From NCBI GenBank assembly GCA_051880615.1, contig JBJEOH010000061.1, positions 62,001-126,000 of the forward strand: DNA of 64,000 nucleotides, read 5' to 3'. The stretch's first letter is position 1. Every line of letters begins with the position of its first letter. The translations under genes were made by a program, and so were the position numbers. Positions 57,823 to 64,000 of this stretch are shown here, one piece after another. The notes beneath the pieces are model-generated. The model saw only the letters and a program-made list of their open reading frames with translations. It was not told the origin of the DNA and searched no databases. The DNA comes from UBA7067 sp051880615 (GTDB lineage Bacteria > Bacillota > Clostridia > Oscillospirales > Acutalibacteraceae).

Positions 57823-57897
57823 TTCAAAAAAAATTTTAAAATTTTACAAAAACCGCCTGATTTTGTTGCACTTTTGTTGCACTTCGTATGTTATAAT
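57823..57897 (+). promoter_or_regulatory. Repeated promoter with tandem 11-base activator sites (small membrane protein gene)
   Basis: TTGTTGCACTT occurs twice (57863-57873, 57874-57884) and TATAAT is at 57892-57897, with the same 18-base offset. It is a near copy of 53127-53206. The leader to the ATG at 58070 is about 170 bases and holds no gene. Confidence 0.7.
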
Positions 57898-58069
57898 GCT
57901 CTTATAACAGCAAATCTGTCTGATTCAGCTATTACAAAATTCTTTTTAAAAGGTCGTGAAATTATGAATAATTAAATTAAAGTGAAAAATAAAGTCAGTT
58001 ATCCCAAATTGGGAGCTGATATCCCATTCAAAAAAATCAAAACAAATTAATTTAACGGAGGAAATTATT

Positions 58070-58411
58070 ATGAACGTATTTGAAACTTTAACAGTGTATG
58101 ATTATGCTACAGCAATCACAGGTGTTTTGGGAGTCATTCTGGGAATTGCCCAGCTTTGTACAAAAAAGTGTATTGGTCTGTTGACAATTGGCAGTTATAC
58201 TGAAGCAAGCGCAAGGAAATTTACGCTTGTATCGGGAGTTCTTTACCTTATTGGAGGAATAGTAACAGCTGTTGCACCTTTTGCAGTAAAATTTATCAAT
58301 TCTCAGAATTTTGGTTTCAGTTTACCTTCTGATATTTTGAGCTTGATTGTGATTGCAGTAGTTGCATCAGTATTGATTGCGCAATTTTCAATACTCAAGA
58401 GAAAGCTTTGA
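58070..58411 (+). CDS. Small three-helix membrane protein of the module
   Basis: The 113-residue protein has hydrophobic segments at about 14-30, 51-72 and 85-106. A positively charged loop (CTKKC) lies between the first two. No family is recognised. GGAGG precedes the ATG. It is encoded between the secreted proteins and the two-component genes and shares their predicted control, so it may take part in export, anchoring or immunity; this is inference from position. Confidence 0.7.
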   Translation: MNVFETLTVYDYATAITGVLGVILGIAQLCTKKCIGLLTIGSYTEASARKFTLVSGVLYLIGGIVTAVAPFAVKFINSQNFGFSLPSDILSLIVIAVVASVLIAQFSILKRKL

Positions 58412-58566
58412 TTTTTCAACAACTTTTCCCACTATGTTTATACAACAGTCAGGGAGAAAATGTATTTTTTGAAAGGGTGATTTTAAATTTAAAATTTTAC
58501 AAAAAGCCCTTATATATAATTTAGATATATGCAGTAATTTTTGAAAACAGAGAAAAAGGAGTTTGT

Positions 58567-59853
58567 ATGGACAGTAGCATTAGGATCATTAATATAGCCG
58601 TTGAGCTTTGCGGTGTTCTTATGTGCTTAATGGGAATAGCAGTTGTGCTTATCGGACGCAGAATGGAGAGAAAAACAAGCAGATATTTTGCGGCAATATT
58701 CAGCTGTCTTGGACTATATCTTGTATCAAATATCTGCGGCTTGGCTTTTAAAGGCAGAACAGATACATTCGGATTTTATTCGGTAAGAATATCAAACTTC
58801 TGCGAGTTCTTTTTCGGTTACTTGCTGTCGCTTTTCTTTACGCTGTATATTGTGTATTGCGTAAGCAATGGAAAATCAAATAAAAGATTAAGAGCTTGCA
58901 TTTTTGCTCTGTTTACAACGGAAGTATTAATGCTTGTTGTTTCGCAATTCACAGGAATATTTTATTATTTTGACAGCAGTAATGTATATCACAGAGGAGA
59001 TTTATTCTGGATTTCACAGGTCACTGTAATGTGTTCGGCGGTCTTAAACACCTTGCTCATTATCTTCAACCGTAAGATGCTTTCAAAAAAAGAGATAATG
59101 GCATTTAGCGTTTACATTATTCTGCCGTTAGTTGCATTAACAGTTCAGATATTCTATTACGGCTTGCTGTTGACTCATTTCTCGGAAATTTTGTCTGCAT
59201 TTGCAATGTTTATATTTATTCTGGATGACCAGACAGAAAAATACTGCGAAAAAGAACGAGAAAATTCCGATATGCGTGTTGCGATAATGCTAAGTCAGAT
59301 TCAGCCGCACTTTCTCTATAATACGCTTACCTCTATCTACTGCCTGTGTGACAAAGACCCAAAATCCGCAAAACAGGCAATAAACTGTTTTTCAAAATAT
59401 CTGCGTGGTAATCTTGAATCAATAGGACGCAAAACACCGATATTTTTTGAAGATGAACTAAACCATGTTCAGAGCTATCTTGTTCTTGAAAAAATGCGAT
59501 TTGAAGATGAGCTTGAGGTAGTTTATGATATTAAGGCTCAGAGCTTCCTCTTGCCTGCGCTCACTATTCAGCCGCTTGTAGAGAACGCAGTTAAACACGG
59601 AGTAGGTGACGCGCCAAACGGCGGTACGGTAAAGCTGTCAACACGGGAACTGCCCGAATACTATGAAATTGAAATAGCAGATAACGGAGTGGGCTTTGAT
59701 ACAGAGAATTTTGATAAAAGCGAAGAGTCTCATATCGGTATTGAAAATGTTCGCAGTCGTCTTGAGCTGATGTGCAACGGTACGCTGTCAATCGAAAGCT
59801 CTGTCGGAAATGGTACGACGGCAACCATAAGAATACCAAAGGGGGATTCCTGA
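58567..59853 (+). CDS. LytS-like sensor histidine kinase
   Basis: The 428-residue kinase has six to seven N-terminal transmembrane helices (residues 8-220), then the His_kinase domain with the phospho-acceptor His248 in LSQIQPHFLYNTL and an HATPase domain (PLVENAVKHGV; DNGVGFD; GIENVRSRLELM). This is the LytS/AgrC-like class, which usually pairs with LytTR regulators. Here the partner, three bases downstream, has a winged-helix SARP-like domain instead. The signal is unknown; the membrane part suggests a lipid-soluble or peptide ligand. Confidence 0.92.
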   Translation: MDSSIRIINIAVELCGVLMCLMGIAVVLIGRRMERKTSRYFAAIFSCLGLYLVSNICGLAFKGRTDTFGFYSVRISNFCEFFFGYLLSLFFTLYIVYCVSNGKSNKRLRACIFALFTTEVLMLVVSQFTGIFYYFDSSNVYHRGDLFWISQVTVMCSAVLNTLLIIFNRKMLSKKEIMAFSVYIILPLVALTVQIFYYGLLLTHFSEILSAFAMFIFILDDQTEKYCEKERENSDMRVAIMLSQIQPHFLYNTLTSIYCLCDKDPKSAKQAINCFSKYLRGNLESIGRKTPIFFEDELNHVQSYLVLEKMRFEDELEVVYDIKAQSFLLPALTIQPLVENAVKHGVGDAPNGGTVKLSTRELPEYYEIEIADNGVGFDTENFDKSEESHIGIENVRSRLELMCNGTLSIESSVGNGTTATIRIPKGDS

Positions 59854-59856
59854 TTT

Positions 59857-60651
59857 ATGAAAATTATTGCAGTTGATGATGAAAAGCTCGCTTTGGATGT
59901 TTTAGTAAGCACAATAAACGAAGTTGTTTCCGATGCTGAAATCTTTGGCTTTCGTCAGCCGCTTGAGGCAATAAGCTTTGCTGAAAAAGAAAAATGTGAC
60001 ATTGCGTTTCTTGATATAAAAATGCGTGGTATGACAGGACTTGAGCTTGCAAAGCGTTTAAAAGACATTAACGCAAAAATTAATATAATTTTTGTAACGG
60101 GATATTCCGAGTATTCTCTTGATGCTTTCCGCCTTTACGCAAGCGACTATCTTTTAAAGCCTGTTGATGAGGAGCAGGTGAGAAAAGCTCTCGAAAATTT
60201 AAGAAATCCGGTTGATACTCCGCAAAAGAAAAAAGTGAAAATCAAATGCTTTGGAAATTTTGAGGTGTTTGTAAACAATGAGCCTTTGAATTTTAACCGA
60301 AATAAAACTAAGGAATTATTCGCCTATCTTGTAGACCGAAAGGGCGCGTCCTGCTCAATGGGTGAAATTTCTGCAAAATTGTGGGAGGATAAGCCAGACA
60401 GCGTTTCTCAGAGAAGTAACCTGCGTAACCTGATTTATGACCTGAAGAACACCCTTGCAAACGCCGGTGTTGACGATGTTATCGTAAAAAACAGAAATAC
60501 TGTCAGATTAAAACCTGAGCTTGTAGACTGCGATTACTATGAATATCTGAAAGGAAATCTGTCAGCCGTAAATACATATCATGGCGAATATATGCATCAA
60601 TACTCATGGGCGGAGATGACAACAGCTACTCTTCCTGTTGTAGACAATTAA
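59857..60651 (+). CDS. Response regulator with SARP/OmpR-like winged-helix output domain
   Basis: The 264-residue protein has a receiver domain (phospho-acceptor Asp53 in IAFLDIKMRGMTG; Lys in YLLKPVDEE) and a C-terminal winged helix from residue 127 (VKIKCFGNFEVFVNNEPL, then RNKTKELFAYLVDRKGA) of the AfsR/SARP type with a short BTAD-like tail. SARP regulators bind direct repeats 11 bases apart just upstream of the -10. Four promoters in this module have exactly that geometry, making them its probable targets. It is cotranscribed with the kinase. A weak hairpin (CTGCC/GGCAG) with a T-rich tail follows the gene at 60673-60720. Confidence 0.88.
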   Translation: MKIIAVDDEKLALDVLVSTINEVVSDAEIFGFRQPLEAISFAEKEKCDIAFLDIKMRGMTGLELAKRLKDINAKINIIFVTGYSEYSLDAFRLYASDYLLKPVDEEQVRKALENLRNPVDTPQKKKVKIKCFGNFEVFVNNEPLNFNRNKTKELFAYLVDRKGASCSMGEISAKLWEDKPDSVSQRSNLRNLIYDLKNTLANAGVDDVIVKNRNTVRLKPELVDCDYYEYLKGNLSAVNTYHGEYMHQYSWAEMTTATLPVVDN

Positions 60652-60706
60652 AATTTATAAACTGTCTTTTCCTGCCTTCCTCAACTGCTTTAAAGAGGGC
60701 AGAATT

Positions 60707-60783
60707 TTGTTGTTTTTTTGTTGTTTATTGCCGCAAAAGGTGATTTTAAGCTGCTTGAAAATGCGAAAGATAAATTGAAAATG
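60707..60783 (+). repeat. Right direct repeat of the 50-61 kb module
   Basis: A 77-base near-copy of 50356-50433 in the same orientation, starting 55 bases after the response regulator gene. Together the repeats bracket 10.3 kb. The 323-base gap 60652-60974 otherwise holds only terminators. Confidence 0.85.
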
Positions 60784-60795
60784 AAATAAAAATCT

Positions 60796-60835
60796 AAAGG
60801 TCGGGTGCTTCTGTTTGACAGAAACCCGACCTTTT
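60796..60835 (+). terminator. Terminator at the right end of the module
   Basis: AAAGGTCGGGT and ACCCGACCTTT pair perfectly over 11 bases and are followed by T. Confidence 0.85.
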
Positions 60836-60848
60836 AAGCTTACCTGAA

Positions 60849-60897
60849 AAAATACGCACGACAGCCCCGCTTTGAGCAGAGTTGTCGGGCGTATTGT
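60849..60897 (-). terminator. Terminator of the TIR-domain gene
   Basis: On the minus strand AATACGC and CGACA arms pair with TGTCG and GCGTATT (single-base bulges), followed by TTTTTT. It lies about 80 bases past the stop at 60975. Confidence 0.75.
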
Positions 60898-60974
60898 GCT
60901 GTATATACCGATGTGAAATATCAAGAAGTGTGAATCAGGAATATACATCAGAGGTGGGGAAGAGCAAAGCAGGT

Positions 60975-63530
60975 TTAATTAAGTTTTATCCACATTGCAG
61001 GGCGAACGCCGAATCGGTTATCAATATTTATATTTTCTCCATAATAGTCGATTTGACCGGCAAAATTGACACCGGCAGCCATATACTTTTGTGAACCCAG
61101 TGTGCGCAGCCACCACCAGCCGGAAAATTGTATAGTAGATGTATGGTTGTCACCTTCAATATAAGCTTCTTCTAATTTTCTTGATTCACGAGTAAAATAT
61201 TTTTCAGCTTCGGTTGTATCAAGTAAAAATATTTTGTCGTTGGTGGCGTAACCGCCGGAAGTGCCAAGACTTGAGTTATCGGGCGTGATGATATGCGATG
61301 TCAGTATTATTTCCTGTTCAATGTCAGTAAAAGTGCTGTTTAAAAAATCATTATTAAGCCATTTGCGTAATGAACATGTTTCCCATGTGACATCTTTTAG
61401 CTCACCCTCGTTGTACGGAAGGCAATTGATACACTCTTTGCTGATAGCAAGCACTTTATCCTCTTTTTTGTCAAGAATAATCCATTCAATATTTCTTGAA
61501 CTATACTCTGATGAATTAAAGTATCCAAAATAGAATGTATCGCCGGTATTATAGTTTTTAAGATTTTCTTTCAGCATAGGAATTTCTAATGATTCTATCT
61601 GTTCTTTACTATCCCTATAATCGCCTAACTTAGTGAATAACTGATATGCTTTCGCATATTCAGAGGAGTTCACATAAGACATTGCAAGGCTATATTGGCT
61701 TAACAGAGCTTTATCCGGTGCATCCTGATACTCTCCTAAATCTGTAAAAATATCACAAGCTTCAGAATATTTTTTCTGTTCAAGCATACTTGAAGCCTCG
61801 TTATATTTGGCAGCTGGATATATTACTGTTTTATAAAGGATAGCAAACGCAATAATGATAATGCCGACTAAAATTATAATCAATGATATTTTCTTGATTA
61901 TTTTGTTCCGCTTTTTTGCCGCCTGTAGTTTTGCTTCGTATTTCTTTGCGTCCTCAAGCCTTTTTTCTTCCTCTTTGGCAAGGGCTTCCTCGTGTTTTTT
62001 CTTTGTCTGCTCAAGCCGCTCGTCTGCGTCTTTCCAGCCGGGGATTGATTCAAACAGATTGATTGCGCTTTTCAGCTGCAAGGGAAGCTCAGATACTGAG
62101 TATTTCACCGCATCGTCATATGCCTTTTCCTTTCGGGCGGTTTCTGCCTGTTCAAGACACTGAAGGGCAAGCTGTGGGGAATCCTTGAAATCGGGGATTG
62201 ACTTAAACTTTGCGGCGGCGAACCTATAGTCGCCCTCACTTACGGATTCAATCATATATGTGCAGGCGATTTCATAAATCGTTTGACAGCGGTCGTAATT
62301 ATTGCGATCATTAATGGTTTTTATTGTATCCTGAAGCTTTGAGCGCAAATCATCATCACCGAAACGGATTGCCTTTTTAAAGTTGTTTAGCTCGTCAAAC
62401 GGCTCGTCCTGCTCAGACAGCGCTTCAAAGCAGCTGCATTCAAGCTCAGCCATCAGCTTGCCGACATATGCCTGCGCGTTTTTCGGCTCAAGGTCGAGAA
62501 CTTTTTCGCAGTATTCGTCTGCGCTTTCCCAGTCGCAGTCCTCAAGGAACAAAAATGCGCGTTCAAGCAGAGGGGCGGCGTTTGCGGTGTATTGCGGCTT
62601 TTTGCTCTGCGGCTTGCTTTCCTCAACCGCTGCAGGCTCGCCTGCAATCTTCTTGATTCCTCTTATTATGTCCTGCATAAAGCCGAGCTTTGACATATCC
62701 TGCGCCTGCAGATGAGAAAATTCATCGGGCAGATCGTACGGGTCCATATCCTTGTATGCAGGGATAAGCATCTTCTTTTCGCCGTTTCTGATGAGCGACA
62801 GATATCTGCTCCACTCGTTCTTGACCCACACAGCGGTGAAATGCTCCGGCTTTGTGCCGAGTACAACCATTATTTTTGCTGAATGCAGTGCCGCAAATAT
62901 GTAAGGCTCATATTCATACCCCAGCTTATCCTCAAGCGTTATGCGGGAATAAAATACCTTGAAGCCCTCCTCGGTAAGCTCGTGGTAAAGGTCGTTTGCA
63001 AGCACCGAGTCAAGGGTTCTTCTGCCGCTGCTGTCGGTTTCCTTGTAGCATATGAAAACATCAAACGGCTCTTCCTTTTGCGAGATTTCAAGGATTCCCC
63101 TCTGTATTTCGTCTATCGCATTGGCTTCTTTTTCGTAAATTACCCTTTGGGCAGAATCGGCAAACTTGACCGCCGACTTGTAGTCCTCGTCAGCAAATAC
63201 AGAGGTGTACTGCGTTCTGTTGACCGTCGGCACACGCTTGTTTGACAGCGGATCCTCAACATATTCTATTCCGTAGCGGCACAGCACCAGCGACCAGTAA
63301 GCCTCGGCATCGGTCTTGTCGTCGTTGAGTATCTGCTCGTATATCGACATCGCCTTGTCGTAGTCGTTGTTGCGGCGAAAATGGTTTGCACGGTCATAAA
63401 GATTTATGCGCCTGTCGTCGTCAAGTCTTGGAATTGTCTGCTTGATGCCGCAGTATTCACATTCCGCAACGCTTGCACCCTCCTTGATATCAAGCGTGCC
63501 GCCGCACATTTTGCATTTGAAAATTGCCAT
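60975..63530 (-). CDS. TIR-domain protein with zinc ribbon, TPRs, membrane helix and DUF6273-like C-terminus
   Basis: The 851-residue protein has five parts. First is an N-terminal zinc ribbon (CKMCGG, CEYCG; 5-29). Second is a short TPR stretch (45-80). Third is a TIR domain (156-295; FDVFICYKETDSSGRRTLDS, then FYSRITLEDKLG), with Glu239 in VWVKNEW where TIR NADases have their catalytic glutamate. Fourth are further TPRs and a coiled coil (320-540) leading to one membrane helix (546-568). Fifth are outer TPRs and a C-terminal domain (660-851; WWWLRTLGS, RFGVRPAMWIKLN) like DUF6273. TIR and C-terminus lie on opposite sides of the membrane. It could be a signalling or defence NADase with an external sensor. 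GGAGGGG precedes the ATG. Confidence 0.9.
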   Translation of the reverse strand: MAIFKCKMCGGTLDIKEGASVAECEYCGIKQTIPRLDDDRRINLYDRANHFRRNNDYDKAMSIYEQILNDDKTDAEAYWSLVLCRYGIEYVEDPLSNKRVPTVNRTQYTSVFADEDYKSAVKFADSAQRVIYEKEANAIDEIQRGILEISQKEEPFDVFICYKETDSSGRRTLDSVLANDLYHELTEEGFKVFYSRITLEDKLGYEYEPYIFAALHSAKIMVVLGTKPEHFTAVWVKNEWSRYLSLIRNGEKKMLIPAYKDMDPYDLPDEFSHLQAQDMSKLGFMQDIIRGIKKIAGEPAAVEESKPQSKKPQYTANAAPLLERAFLFLEDCDWESADEYCEKVLDLEPKNAQAYVGKLMAELECSCFEALSEQDEPFDELNNFKKAIRFGDDDLRSKLQDTIKTINDRNNYDRCQTIYEIACTYMIESVSEGDYRFAAAKFKSIPDFKDSPQLALQCLEQAETARKEKAYDDAVKYSVSELPLQLKSAINLFESIPGWKDADERLEQTKKKHEEALAKEEEKRLEDAKKYEAKLQAAKKRNKIIKKISLIIILVGIIIIAFAILYKTVIYPAAKYNEASSMLEQKKYSEACDIFTDLGEYQDAPDKALLSQYSLAMSYVNSSEYAKAYQLFTKLGDYRDSKEQIESLEIPMLKENLKNYNTGDTFYFGYFNSSEYSSRNIEWIILDKKEDKVLAISKECINCLPYNEGELKDVTWETCSLRKWLNNDFLNSTFTDIEQEIILTSHIITPDNSSLGTSGGYATNDKIFLLDTTEAEKYFTRESRKLEEAYIEGDNHTSTIQFSGWWWLRTLGSQKYMAAGVNFAGQIDYYGENINIDNRFGVRPAMWIKLN

Positions 63531-63556
63531 TGTCTGTCAGCCCCTCCTTTTAAAGC

Positions 63557-64000
63557 TCAGTGCTTGTTCTTGTTCAGCTTACAAAGACGGTTGCGTTCAG
63601 AAAGCATTGTGTCAAGCCTTTTGCAAAGCTGTACTGTACCCGTGTAATCGCCGTTTATTACCGATGTGTGAAGCTCGTCAGTGTATACTGCAAGCTCGTT
63701 TTCTATGTCGGACAGAGAAGCGCTGCTGACAGGGTCGCTGTATTTCAGCTTGTCGGCGTAAGCCTTTATCGCCTGCTTTGCGTTGATATCGTCACACTCG
63801 GCGGCAATACTGCTTGCTCTTGCCTGCAATGTGCGCATAAAATCCGTTTTGTTTTCAAGTCGTATATCCTGCCTGCTGACCTCGTCACGCACAGTGTCAG
63901 CTGCAATAAGTCCGACAGCGGCGGCACAGAGCAGAAGTAAATACAGAACCGTCGGTATCCAAAGTGGTACAAGCGTGTTCAGCGCCATAAAAGCTATACT
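63557..64000 (-). CDS. Membrane protein cotranscribed with the TIR gene, 5' end off window
   Basis: The frame is open at the window edge (Ser-Ile-Ala-Phe-Met-Ala-Leu-Asn...), so the ATG at 63988 may be internal. The visible part has one hydrophobic segment (PLWIPTVLYLLLLCAAAVGL) and a helical region ending KLNKNKH. No family is recognised. It lies 26 bases upstream of the TIR gene and is probably in the same operon, so it may be its membrane partner. Confidence 0.65.
   Translation of the reverse strand, partial: SIAFMALNTLVPLWIPTVLYLLLLCAAAVGLIAADTVRDEVSRQDIRLENKTDFMRTLQARASSIAAECDDINAKQAIKAYADKLKYSDPVSSASLSDIENELAVYTDELHTSVINGDYTGTVQLCKRLDTMLSERNRLCKLNKNKH

Noticed and set aside
50356..60783. 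Prophage or integrative element
   Set aside because: No integrase, transposase, replication or structural phage genes are present between the repeats.

Overview
The window looks like chromosomal DNA of an anaerobic, low-to-mid GC Firmicute of the Clostridia, most likely a gut Ruminococcaceae/Oscillospiraceae-type bacterium. This is inferred from gene content: a flavodiiron-rubredoxin fusion, an electron-bifurcating [FeFe] hydrogenase with its HydE/HydG/HydF maturases, a class D sortase, clostripain, T-box control, AGGAGG-type ribosome sites and sigma-A promoters that nearly all have 17-bp spacers. No species is claimed.

Layout. 0-2.5 kb: minus-strand ECF sigma factor with a membrane partner, a DUF3006 protein and a ComEC-like metallo-beta-lactamase lipoprotein. 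2.6-12.7 kb: phenylacetate-CoA ligase with ACT protein, rqcH, secG, prfB, tRNA-Leu, a candidate small RNA, a flavodiiron protein and an APH-fold kinase. 13-16.4 kb: an ABC permease remnant, then intact trpB-trpA behind a tryptophan T-box and behind fused fragments of trpE, trpG and trpF. 16.6-25.7 kb: aminotransferase, secDF, a zinc-type ABC transporter, NudC-type Nudix and a sortase cassette. 25.9-32.6 kb: uvrB with a divergent type II topoisomerase pair, an XRE remnant and a small toxin-like module. 32.6-37.6 kb: hydrogenase operon. 38-45 kb: a sodium symporter behind a micro-hairpin array, a second CoA ligase, Na/Pi cotransporter, CBS protein, tRNA-Thr, tRNA-Tyr, barstar. 45.6-49.9 kb: hydrogenase regulator and hydE, hydG, hydF. 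50.2-60.8 kb: an accessory module beside the initiator tRNA. 61-64 kb: a TIR-domain protein and a partial membrane protein.

How genes work together. The hydrogenase subunits (32.6-37.6 kb) and H-cluster maturases (45.6-49.9 kb) form one system in two loci. SecG, SecD and SecF supply protein export, used by the lipoproteins, the sortase substrate and the large secreted proteins of the 50-60 kb module.

The best candidate for an undescribed system is the 50.3-60.8 kb module. It lies between 78-bp direct repeats next to tRNA-fMet and encodes a large secreted protein, a clostripain-family lipoprotein, a 1069-residue lipoprotein, a small membrane protein, and a LytS-like kinase with a response regulator carrying a SARP/OmpR-like winged helix. 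Four promoters, one in front of each transcription unit other than the kinase-regulator pair, share one architecture: two TTGTY-like half-sites 11 bp apart, with the second starting 18 bp before the -10. That is the spacing expected for a SARP-type activator.

Other notable signals: a heptanucleotide (GAGTGRA) repeat family that supplies or abuts stop codons, tandem micro-hairpin arrays, a toxin-like 26-residue ORF whose predicted mRNA ends are complementary, and a decayed trp operon that keeps its T-box. Translations and motifs were read directly from the sequence; family assignments are from recognised motifs; no database search was run.
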